Below are positions 1 to 6,326 of a DNA stretch of 10,671 bases, piece by piece (the stretch's first letter is position 1; the number at the start of each line of letters is the position of its first letter). Below the pieces are notes generated by a model that was not told the DNA's origin, did no database searches, and saw only the letters and a program-made list of their open reading frames with translations. The position numbers and the translations under genes were made by a program. The stretch is from assembly GCA_018830685.1 (NCBI GenBank), contig JAHJRR010000072.1, positions 1 through 10,671 on the forward strand, read 5' to 3'. This DNA is from Nanobdellota archaeon (GTDB lineage Archaea > Nanobdellota > Nanobdellia > Pacearchaeales > GW2011-AR1).

Positions 1-312
1 AAGAAAAAATTTGGGAAAATTCTGTAGCCCTAAAGGGCGTGAGCGGAGCGAAGGAATTTTCTGTTTAACGGATGTTCGCCGACCGAACGAAGTGAGGCAC
101 GAGCTGACGCTACAGCGTCCTCGTGAGAAAAAATCTGTTCATATCCGATTTTATGCGACAATTTTAATTTCACATTTGAGTGTTAAACGAAGCTTAAAAT
201 CTTAAAAGATGTGAATTTGCCGAAGGAGGAGGCAGATTTTTATTTTGGCGAACTTGACGCAAACTCAAATTAAATAAATTCTAATTTCTATAGTCTTAAT
301 AAGATATAACTC
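1..312. other. Gene-free region with clustered hairpins
   Basis: I see no convincing gene here. The first 127 bases are much richer in G+C than the rest of the window and hold several inverted repeats: GAAAATTC (15-22) with GAATTTTC (54-61), enclosing GCCC/GGGC (27-30, 35-38); GTTCG/CGAAC (74-78, 84-88); and a strong stem CACGAG-CT-GACGC / GCGTC-CTCGTG (98-125). Farther right, AAAAATCTG (129-137) pairs with CAGATTTTT (233-241), TTCACAT (169-175) with ATGTGAA (209-215), and GTTCGCC (74-80) with GGCGAAC (247-253). This could be a structured RNA, the 3' end of a transcript from outside the window, or a repeat element. I cannot match it to a known RNA family. Confidence 0.5.
98..125. repeat. Strong hairpin
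   Basis: The outer stem CACGAG/CTCGTG has 6 bp and the inner stem GACGC/GCGTC has 5 bp. They are separated by a 2-nt bulge (CT) and closed by a TACA loop. A run of A follows on the + strand and no T-tract follows directly, so it is not an obvious + strand terminator. Confidence 0.7.
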
Positions 313-2313
313 CTAACTAGCAGGTTTAACTTTAATTAAGATATCGTCATGATCATAATAGTCGTCACCAGAAGAATCTCTACAAGGAGAAACACTTTTC
401 CAAGATTCAACACCCCTTATTACATATTTTCCAGGCTCTTTTGGAAGTTCTAATGTTGTTTCAAATGATTTTAAACTATCTGATGAATCACAACTTCCTT
501 CATATATCTTATTCCATTCATTCCCCTCATTAAAGAAAAAACCTACCTTAGGACTAAGCTTATTCTGAAGACATCTCACGTCTAAAATTACTTTTACCTC
601 TCCTCCAGTTACCAAAGGTCCCACAACTTTTATATCATTAACATAGGAATTAACTTTATTCGGAAGATAAGAATAGTCCTTACAATTATCAAAAGTATTA
701 TCCTCTTTTTCATGTGTAAATCCCTCACAAGCAAATAGATCTTCATTTGTAGCCGAACCATGCCGATTGCAGGAAAAGAAATTATCATCATCAGGAACTC
801 CCAAATACCTAACAGAAATAATCGCACTTCCATAATTCATATCTGCCCTATACACAATTATCTCAACGTCATTTACATAATCTCTATATCCTTGACCTAC
901 TTCGAATAATTGAACCCCATTAGTCGGAAAAATATTAGGACTCAAAGATGAAGCAAATAAACCTAACTCATTTAATTGATCTAATTCGCATGGTCTTTCA
1001 CCTGTGCATTTACCAGATTTATCTATAAAATTGAATTTATTTACATACTGGATAAACACACCATTCTCAGGTATCGCCAAATCAAAACCTTCTCTTCGCC
1101 TAACCTCAACAAGATAATACTTATCATCATATCCTTCAAAGGTAGGAATTTTAAGAATTGTTGGAGTTCCATCTTCAGAAGTATCATAGAAAGATTTAAC
1201 AGAATAAACATCATTAATACCATAAGTCACAGTTTCAGGAATGTCCCACCCAATAAGTTCCCTCACTGCAGCAGACATATGAGAAACACGATTTTCATAA
1301 AGGGAGTCATATTTATCTTCTGACATATATGATTTCCCATAAAAAGACCATCCCCCTTCAGCTGACTGATAAAGGTCTGGAATCGTCGCATAATCATTAG
1401 GATACTTTTGAAAATATCCATCAACAGATCTAGATAAATGAAAAGCCTCATGCAAAGGCTGACGCAGATCAAAGTCATCTATAGAGAATAACATATTAGG
1501 CCCCTCTTTAATTAATTTATTCTGATCATACCATCCGGGACTCCATGCAATTTTTTTAATAAGTATCCCATCCATATTACCATTAGAGATTAGATTTGTA
1601 GAGCCAGAACCAGTTCTACCTCTGCTGGTTAAAAAAAGTATTCTACTATCATCTCCTCCATCAAGAAGCCCATCTCCATTAGTGTCATACAAAGAAAAAT
1701 CAATCAAATCATCATATTCATCTTTAAACTCCTCCATAAAATCATTCGGTTCCACAAAACCATACCCCTCTTCTGTATACCACCCATAAATTTCACCATT
1801 AAGAGTAACTTTATCTTTACTCATCAGTTTAATATAATTATATGCACTTTTTGGATTAGATTCATTAAAGAACCAATCATATATATCTTCTTTTTTAAGA
1901 TTTTGTGGATGCGGATACTCTTGGGAATCAATTAAGAATATCAGAAAAGTTAGATTTTTTTTACTATTCTCTACCTCACATTTTTTCCCAAAATAATCAG
2001 CAAATAGAAATAGATCACTAAAATATACATGCCCATTTTTGTCAAGATCAAAATCTTTATTATATAACTCATCCCCCTCCCTTGAACCAAATCTGTTTTT
2101 GAATAAAAAAAAGTCTTCAAGATTAACCATTCCCCCTCTATTAAAATCAGGACATATTTTTTCCTCATCAGCTCCTCCATTAAATTGATTATTCTCTCCC
2201 TCACTAGTTGTTTTTCCACCAATAATTCCTAAAGGAATGTTTTGTAAATTCCCACTAAGAATGAAAATTAAACCTGCTAAAACAACCATAATCAATAATA
2301 TCCTCTTAGGCAT
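313..2313 (-). CDS. Secreted M6-like metalloprotease with EF-hand/dockerin-like repeats
   Basis: 666 aa. Residues 1-22 form a hydrophobic signal or anchor segment (MPKRILLIMVVLAG...), so the protein should act outside the cell or on its surface. Residues 54-112 carry two EF-hand/dockerin-like loops (DFNRGGMVNLEDF at 56-68 and DFDLDKNGHVYFSD at 87-100), flanked by C54 and C112. The catalytic domain has the zinc-metalloprotease motif HEAFH at 288-292, then IPDLYQ and a GWSFYGKSYMS stretch. This arrangement is like that of peptidase family M6 (immune inhibitor A type). A Ca-binding-like loop, DTNGDGLLDGGDD, lies at 210-222. Residues after about 500 look like beta-rich domains with several cysteines that may form disulfides. 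A TATA box 24 nt upstream supports the start. The gene ends in TAG, the only intact gene here that does. M6 assignment is from motifs only. Confidence 0.8.
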   Translation of the reverse strand: MPKRILLIMVVLAGLIFILSGNLQNIPLGIIGGKTTSEGENNQFNGGADEEKICPDFNRGGMVNLEDFFLFKNRFGSREGDELYNKDFDLDKNGHVYFSDLFLFADYFGKKCEVENSKKNLTFLIFLIDSQEYPHPQNLKKEDIYDWFFNESNPKSAYNYIKLMSKDKVTLNGEIYGWYTEEGYGFVEPNDFMEEFKDEYDDLIDFSLYDTNGDGLLDGGDDSRILFLTSRGRTGSGSTNLISNGNMDGILIKKIAWSPGWYDQNKLIKEGPNMLFSIDDFDLRQPLHEAFHLSRSVDGYFQKYPNDYATIPDLYQSAEGGWSFYGKSYMSEDKYDSLYENRVSHMSAAVRELIGWDIPETVTYGINDVYSVKSFYDTSEDGTPTILKIPTFEGYDDKYYLVEVRRREGFDLAIPENGVFIQYVNKFNFIDKSGKCTGERPCELDQLNELGLFASSLSPNIFPTNGVQLFEVGQGYRDYVNDVEIIVYRADMNYGSAIISVRYLGVPDDDNFFSCNRHGSATNEDLFACEGFTHEKEDNTFDNCKDYSYLPNKVNSYVNDIKVVGPLVTGGEVKVILDVRCLQNKLSPKVGFFFNEGNEWNKIYEGSCDSSDSLKSFETTLELPKEPGKYVIRGVESWKSVSPCRDSSGDDYYDHDDILIKVKPAS

Positions 2314-2330
2314 ATAAAATTAAAATTTCT

Positions 2331-2343
2331 AAAATATATAAAA
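2331..2343 (-). promoter_or_regulatory. TATA box of the M6-like protease gene
   Basis: On the - strand this reads TTTTATATATTTT. It is centred about 24 nt upstream of the ATG at 2313, the spacing expected for leaderless archaeal transcription starting at or near the ATG. Confidence 0.65.
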
Positions 2344-2371
2344 CTAACGTGATGTCTTCTCACTATGTTAG
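2344..2371. repeat. Interrupted inverted repeat between divergent units
   Basis: CTAAC-GTGA (2344-2352) pairs with TCAC (2360-2363) and GTTAG (2367-2371), with a TAT bulge and a 7-nt loop. It lies directly behind the TATA box of the protease gene, so it might be an operator or a chance structure. Nothing identifies a binding protein. Confidence 0.3.
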
Positions 2372-2432
2372 CGGGGACATATATTCTATACCAAACTGAA
2401 AATTAGTTCGTAGGTAAAATTCTTCGTAACTA

Positions 2433-2621
2433 ATGAAAAAAGAGAAGATAAGAATTGAACACTTTAAATTAAGGAACAAAGGTCGTACAAAGAACCAATA
2501 CAAGATACTTCTAAAAATTTCTTTTAGGAAAAGAAACAAAATAGGAATTTCCCATTTTCTTTTTTCTCAAAAAGTCACAGAAGATTGTGTTATGTTTCCC
2601 TCATCTCATTCGGAAAAATAA
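2433..2621 (+). pseudogene. IS481-like transposase N-terminal relic
   Basis: A 62-codon frame whose first ~37 residues look like the helix-turn-helix start of IS481-type archaeal transposases: a stretch KLRNKGRTKNQ followed by KISFRKRNKI, matching the pattern [KR]-x-G-[KR]-T-x-x-Q ... [IV]-S-x-R. The partial transposase at the right edge of this window has the same layout (KTDGKTSYQ ... VS). The 12-mer gaaaattagttc starts exactly 35 nt before the ATG in both places (2398 and 10542). After about residue 40 the frame no longer looks like a transposase, and no DDE domain follows, so this is a decayed remnant. It could alternatively be a chance ORF. The shared upstream element at identical spacing is the best argument for the relic. 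Confidence 0.42.
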
Positions 2622-2688
2622 TCAAAATCCCTTCGGTAATCTTTCTAATTTTTGTCGTCGGAAGAAGCCATTCTAAAAAACAATAAAA

Positions 2689-2696
2689 CTTAAAAT
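2689..2696 (+). promoter_or_regulatory. TATA box of the NYN-domain gene
   Basis: CTTAAAAT is centred about 25 nt upstream of the ATG at 2717. No ribosome binding site is visible, which fits a leaderless transcript. Confidence 0.55.
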
Positions 2697-2716
2697 CTTT
2701 CTTTCTATTTAGTTTT

Positions 2717-3244
2717 ATGAATAATCAACGTGTTGCGATTTTTATTGATGGGAGTAACTTGTACTATAGTTTAAAAGATCTTGGAGTAGAAAAATTAAAC
2801 TTTAGAAAATTTCTTCAAGAGTTATCTAAGGATAAACTTCTAATAACAATTTATTACTACAACGCTCCCTTAGATATTAGTATTAACCAAAAGAGATATT
2901 GGGAGCAACAAAAGTTTTTTGATTTTCTTAGAAAAATTCCAGATTTCAAAGTTGTTTTGTGTAGAATGAGAAAACACAAAAAAGATGGGAAAGTTATTTT
3001 TGATGTCAAAGGAGATGATGTTCACCTAGCAGTTGATTTAGTTTCTGGTGCTTATGAGAATCTTTACGATACTGCAATAATTGTTTAGGGAGATGAAGAC
3101 TTTGTTCCAGCAATTCAAAAAGCACAGAAATTAGGAAAGAAAATAATAAACGTTTATTTCAAATCAACTTTTTCAAATTATCTAAAGCATATTTGTGATA
3201 ATTCTTTTTGTGTTGATAAAATAATTGACGAGATAAAAGAATAA
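2717..3244 (+). pseudogene. NYN-domain (LabA/DUF88-like) nuclease gene with in-frame TAG
   Basis: The frame runs 175 codons from ATG 2717 to TAA 3242-3244, interrupted by a single TAG at 3086-3088 (codon 124). The part before the TAG has the NYN (PIN-like) features IDGSNLYYSL with D11, and KGDDVHLAVDLV with D101 and D107. The 51 codons after it continue the same domain in the same frame: GDEDFVPAIQKAQKLGKK. In this family the motif is normally SGDxDF, so the TAG sits exactly on the usual serine codon (TCG to TAG is one change). NYN proteins are metal-dependent RNases, often tied to RNA turnover or toxin-like roles. Without readthrough the product lacks the last acidic cluster (D126, D128) and should be inactive. 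A promoter, intact frame and good codons suggest a very recent mutation, suppression, or a sequencing error. Confidence 0.85.
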
Positions 3245-3254
3245 AATATAAGTG

Positions 3255-3281
3255 CCCGGTATTGCCGAAGCCATACCAGGG
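3255..3281. terminator. Hairpin between convergent genes
   Basis: CCCGGTAT (3255-3262) pairs with ATACC-A-GGG (3273-3281) with one bulged A and a 10-nt loop. It lies 10 nt past the end of the NYN frame and about 75 nt past the end of the convergent nitrilase gene. A terminator or mRNA 3' structure is the likely role, but no clear T-tract follows on the + strand. Confidence 0.35.
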
Positions 3282-3354
3282 AACATATTGATATTGTCAC
3301 AAATCCGATATTTAAATATTCTTCGGTGGCCTAAGTCTCACCAAAACTCTTTTC

Positions 3355-4173
3355 TTAATCTATAACTCCCTTCAACTCTCTCTTAATCCCATAAGCTTTT
3401 TCCGCATCTTTTATTATTTCTGGGTCAATCTCGGCAACAAACATACCTTCTCTGTGATGATTAAATTTTTTAACTATTCCTTTGAAGGGAATTGTTACTT
3501 GGGAATGCCCGACGAGACTCTCTCCTTTTTTTGAAGTTTTATTTGTTCCAGAAGCATTGCAAAAGACAAATACAATCTCTTCTTCAAACGCCCTATCAAC
3601 ACACAATGAATCAATAAGTTTCTCTTCCGATTTCTTGTTATACTTCACTCCTTTTCCCGCATCCTCATAACACCAATAACTTGGACAAAAAACGATTTCA
3701 ACTTTTTTCTTCATCATTTTCCTAAAAATCTCTGGGAACATTGCATCCCAACAAATTATTAGTCCAATCCTTCCATATCTTGTATCAAAAACAGAGACGC
3801 TATCTCCAGGACTAAATTTTTCTCTCTCTGTAGACCACAAATGAATCTTTTCGTATTTTGAAAGAATTTTCCCTTTAGAGTCAATGTAACAAGAAACATT
3901 GTAAAGATGAGAGCACTTTTTAGTAATCATTGACCCAGGAATTATATCTATCTTGTACTTCTTTGCAAGTTTCTTAAACACATTAAGATTTTTTTCAGAA
4001 TCCAAAAATTCCACCCTATCCGGAGTCGTCCTAGAAACAAAGTCTTCGGGAAAGACGATAATATCTGCTCCTTGTTTTGAAGCCCTCTTAATAAATCCTT
4101 CCGCTCTTCTAATGTTTTCTTCTTCAGAAACATCTCGCACCCCGAACTGAACGACAGCAACCTTACACCTCAT
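3355..4173 (-). CDS. Nitrilase/carbon-nitrogen hydrolase family amidohydrolase
   Basis: 272 aa, the usual length of a stand-alone nitrilase-superfamily enzyme. The Glu-Lys-Cys catalytic triad is visible: E43 in VFPEDF, K109 in KYEKIHLW, and C141 in GLIICWDAMFPE. These enzymes hydrolyse the C-N bond of amides, ureides or N-carbamoyl compounds through a cysteine thioester in the cytoplasm. The substrate cannot be read from the sequence; omega-amidase, N-carbamoylputrescine amidase-like and beta-ureidopropionase-like members all share these motifs. The gene stands alone on its strand, convergent with the NYN gene, and has its own TATA box about 24 nt upstream of the ATG. It ends in TAA. Confidence 0.9.
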   Translation of the reverse strand: MRCKVAVVQFGVRDVSEEENIRRAEGFIKRASKQGADIIVFPEDFVSRTTPDRVEFLDSEKNLNVFKKLAKKYKIDIIPGSMITKKCSHLYNVSCYIDSKGKILSKYEKIHLWSTEREKFSPGDSVSVFDTRYGRIGLIICWDAMFPEIFRKMMKKKVEIVFCPSYWCYEDAGKGVKYNKKSEEKLIDSLCVDRAFEEEIVFVFCNASGTNKTSKKGESLVGHSQVTIPFKGIVKKFNHHREGMFVAEIDPEIIKDAEKAYGIKRELKGVID

Positions 4174-4192
4174 GACTAATACAATCTTTCTC

Positions 4193-4203
4193 TATTTATT
4201 AAG
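4193..4203 (-). promoter_or_regulatory. TATA box of the nitrilase-family gene
   Basis: The - strand reads CTTAATAAATA, centred about 25 nt before the ATG at 4173. This fits a leaderless transcript. Confidence 0.55.
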
Positions 4204-4229
4204 ATAACTCTAATATTCAAAAATCTCTC

Positions 4230-4248
4230 AACAAGAAACCTTGAAAAG
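4230..4248 (+). promoter_or_regulatory. BRE/TATA promoter, copy 1
   Basis: AACAAGAAACCTTGAAAAG. GAAACC resembles an archaeal BRE and CTTGAAAAG the TATA box. The box is centred about 25 nt upstream of the ATG at 4269. The first 14 bases recur exactly in copy 2 at 4519. Confidence 0.5.
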
Positions 4249-4268
4249 TTTGGGTGGCCTTTTCCATT

Positions 4269-4379
4269 ATGAAAAAGAGGACCTTAGAAGCACTCCAGTA
4301 TATTGCCTAGTCTATTGGAATTATCGCACTCGCACTTTTAATCTACAGCATAATAAGAGCAGTCTTCCTCTTGGATTAA
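4269..4379 (+). pseudogene. Small membrane-protein ORF with in-frame TAG
   Basis: 36 codons from ATG 4269 to TAA 4377-4379, with one TAG at 4308-4310 (codon 14). Before it: MKKRTLEALQYIA. After it in the same frame: SIGIIALALLIYSIIRA plus five residues. This has the look of a one-helix small membrane protein with a positive N-terminus, and it resembles from memory small membrane ORFs seen in DPANN-type genomes. A BRE/TATA element 25 nt upstream is exactly placed for a leaderless message. The interruption falls at the start of the helix, so the stopped peptide has no membrane segment. It could be a dead gene, a suppressed TAG, or a chance ORF. No function can be assigned. Confidence 0.4.
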
Positions 4380-4518
4380 TTTTTAATACCATCATCAATA
4401 AGTCCTGCCCATCCAACTCTAAGATAACCACAAATCCGCGTTTGTTTTTTATTATTTCTCAGATAAATTTGCGAGCGTAGCGAGCAAGTAGTTATCTTTT
4501 TGTTTGTAAAAATTCAGA

Positions 4519-4537
4519 AACAAGAAACCTTAAAAAT
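4519..4537 (+). promoter_or_regulatory. BRE/TATA promoter, copy 2 (no protein gene behind it)
   Basis: AACAAGAAACCTTAAAAAT repeats the promoter at 4230 with a better TATA core. The expected transcription start is near 4558. No ATG-led gene follows, but a foldable stretch does begin there. Confidence 0.45.
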
Positions 4538-4557
4538 CCGCTTATTCTATTATTTTA

Positions 4558-4621
4558 ATCCCTTCGTAGCTTAGAGTAATAAAAACATTATCACTAAGTC
4601 ATTTTTACTCCTTGGGGTTTT
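4558..4621 (+). ncRNA. Candidate short structured RNA
   Basis: Predicted only from position and folding. It begins where promoter copy 2 should start transcription. CCC (4560-4562) can pair with GGG (4614-4617), and GAGTAA (4574-4579) with TTACTC (4605-4610). An alternative inner stem is CTTAG (4570-4574) with CTAAG (4594-4598). The 3' side ends GGGGTTTT, which would suit a U-tract termination. It matches no RNA family I recognise. Confidence 0.25.
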
Positions 4622-4637
4622 AAGAAAATAAAAAAAT
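4622..4637 (-). terminator. T-rich terminator after the four-gene operon
   Basis: On the - strand this reads ATTTTTTTATTTTCTT, about 120 nt past the end of the HAD-like gene. Archaeal termination commonly uses T-tracts on the coding strand. Confidence 0.35.
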
Positions 4638-4757
4638 CCCTCCGCCAAGTATTTCAATATTGGATTCTTTAAGAATTGGTCCTATCTTAAACAAGAGTTC
4701 TTCAAAAAGTTTTTAATAACTGAAAGATTATCTTAATTAAATTATACGATCACCTCT

Positions 4758-5267
4758 TCAAATGATTTTCTCAATTAATTTTCTTTGAGGAATAATAATT
4801 GAAGTAATCTTTTTATTTTCAGAATAATCTTCTGTTAAGTCATTACCTATTAAAAACGCCTCACCCCATCCCTGTTCATCTAATATTCTTTGTAGATAGA
4901 TTGGATTGGGTTTTTTCCCATCTTCTCTAGTGTAAACCCTTAAAAATGGAAGATTTTGAAGATGTTCTAAATCATCTAGTACTCTATTTCTTTCAGCATT
5001 GGTTACTAAAACCATTGGATAGATATCTGAAAGTGATCTAATAATTCCTATGACTTCATCTCGTGGAAACAAAAATCTTCTATATGCGCTCTGTAGATCA
5101 TCAAAAGAAACTCCTGCTATTTCTGCCAACTCGTGCCTACTTCTTTTAAGTTGTATTTGCTGCCTATAAAATTCAGACCTATCTGGATCAATAGATTCTA
5201 ATGCCTTTGCCCATGCCTGATTTGATTCTAACAAAGTTCCATGCAAATCAACCATTAGTCCAATCAT
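4758..5267 (-). CDS. HAD-like hydrolase, operon gene 4
   Basis: 169 aa. The HAD landmarks appear in order: motif I VDLHGTL (D7), motif II LVTNAE (T89), motif III GKKP (K119) and motif IV GNDLTEDYSEN (D143, D147). The protein is small, with a short helical cap at about 15-70. One key difference is visible: motif I is normally DxDGT, with the second Asp acting as general acid/base, and here it is His9. The nucleophile D7 remains. The enzyme may still be a phosphatase with altered chemistry, use another substrate, or have lost phosphatase activity. Its ATG overlaps the stop of the upstream radical SAM gene by 4 nt (ATGA), implying translational coupling. A GAGGT stretch 10-14 nt before the ATG could be a ribosome binding site. 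It probably acts on a product or intermediate of the operon. Confidence 0.8.
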   Translation of the reverse strand: MIGLMVDLHGTLLESNQAWAKALESIDPDRSEFYRQQIQLKRSRHELAEIAGVSFDDLQSAYRRFLFPRDEVIGIIRSLSDIYPMVLVTNAERNRVLDDLEHLQNLPFLRVYTREDGKKPNPIYLQRILDEQGWGEAFLIGNDLTEDYSENKKITSIIIPQRKLIEKII

Positions 5268-6325
5268 CTTCTTATAACCTCTTCTGAAGGAGCTCTAATT
5301 ATATTTTCTACAACAATCGGATAACCCAATTGATGAGATATACAAGATCGTTCTTCTTCATTCATTGAGCCACTTACCCTTAACATTGTTCCATCAAAAT
5401 GCCAGCTGTTCTTTAATCCTAATACTGAAATTGCATGATCAATTTCATCACAAGATGGTTTGTCGGGGAATGTACAATTATTAACATTAGGACATCCAGG
5501 TAAACAATTAGAAGGTTTGAGGAAATGAAAGTTATAGTCTCTAATACCTTGTGGTACGCAGATTGCACAACTTGTGTGTCTGTATAACGGATAATCTGAG
5601 AAAATGGCATCACGTAATTCCAATATCTTTTCAACAATTTCTGTAGGAAGATACTTATGTTTAGTATCTCCAGCCCAACCAGATATATTCCCTCCAAACC
5701 CTACAACTTTTTGGGCAATATTTGCGTCTAGTCTTAATCCAGATAAAACACTTCCCTCACAAACGGGAGATACATCTCTTAAAACTTCTTCTAAACTTTG
5801 GACATCATCATTTAATCCTTGAATTAATGGTCTCCAATAATGAATTGGATGTACTCTTATTCCTTCAGATAGAGTTTTCAAAGATTCTCTTTGGAGTCTA
5901 TGCGGAACTCTCTCAACAGGACTAGGCAAATTTGAGTAAGTAACAAAAAAATAAGTTTCTGCACATGAATCTTCCAAGGTTCTAAGGCCCTCTTTTTTTA
6001 GATGGAGCTTAGATACAATAACCCTAGGATTTCTTATTCCTTTTTCATTCAATATTCTAACCATTTCAAAAGTATCACGACTTACTTCAGGTAGTAAGGG
6101 ATCCGTTCTATTGTTTAATGTAATGGGGGTTATTTCAGGAATAAATAATGTACTTCCCAACAAAGTATCTACGGCTTCTTCAGGAGAATATATTCTCCCA
6201 ATACCTCCCGGTGCAAATTCATCAACCACACAATATTCACATCCCAATACACACCCAACATGTGTGTTTACAGATAACGCAGATTTAAGATACTCTAAAG
6301 CATAAGGTTTTCTATCTTCATCCAT
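5264..6325 (-). CDS. SplB-like (COG1533-type) radical SAM enzyme, operon gene 3
   Basis: 353 aa. The radical SAM cluster motif is C25-x3-C29-x2-C32 in GCVLGCEYC. The stretch NNRTDPLLPEV (71-81) and the region ending RPLIQGLNDD (165-174) resemble the spore-photoproduct-lyase-like COG1533 family, a broad group that includes many enzymes of unknown reaction. It should reductively cleave SAM and abstract a hydrogen in the cytoplasm. The C-terminal part has a second group of cysteines (C253, C256, C274, C278, C284, C292), which may hold an auxiliary iron-sulfur cluster or zinc. It starts 1 nt after the LysRS-like gene ends, and its stop overlaps the HAD-like gene. Its substrate is not known. It is not a lysine 2,3-aminomutase or PylB by motif. 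Confidence 0.85.
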   Translation of the reverse strand: MDEDRKPYALEYLKSALSVNTHVGCVLGCEYCVVDEFAPGGIGRIYSPEEAVDTLLGSTLFIPEITPITLNNRTDPLLPEVSRDTFEMVRILNEKGIRNPRVIVSKLHLKKEGLRTLEDSCAETYFFVTYSNLPSPVERVPHRLQRESLKTLSEGIRVHPIHYWRPLIQGLNDDVQSLEEVLRDVSPVCEGSVLSGLRLDANIAQKVVGFGGNISGWAGDTKHKYLPTEIVEKILELRDAIFSDYPLYRHTSCAICVPQGIRDYNFHFLKPSNCLPGCPNVNNCTFPDKPSCDEIDHAISVLGLKNSWHFDGTMLRVSGSMNEEERSCISHQLGYPIVVENIIRAPSEEVIRR

Positions 6326-6326
6326 T

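Noticed and set aside
11..205. 64-codon + strand ORF in the hairpin region
   Set aside because: It is translated inverted repeats with no domain-like composition and no promoter at a suitable distance.
2349..2399. C/D box small RNA (GTGATGT as box C, CTGA as box D, about 50 nt apart)
   Set aside because: Box C has a mismatch, no C'/D' pair is visible and there is no clear terminal stem. Chance is likely in this composition.
4376..4513. - strand frame containing GYLRVGWAGLIDDGIKN before a TAA
   Set aside because: It has no start codon or promoter and no recognisable family. It runs through the G+C-rich repeat motif, so it is probably not coding.
4620..4712. - strand frame ending ...FKIGPILKESNIEILGGGIF, possibly the C-terminal relic of a gene
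   Set aside because: It is only 30 codons between stops, with no start codon. I cannot place it in a family, and its end is made by the A-rich tract read as a terminator.
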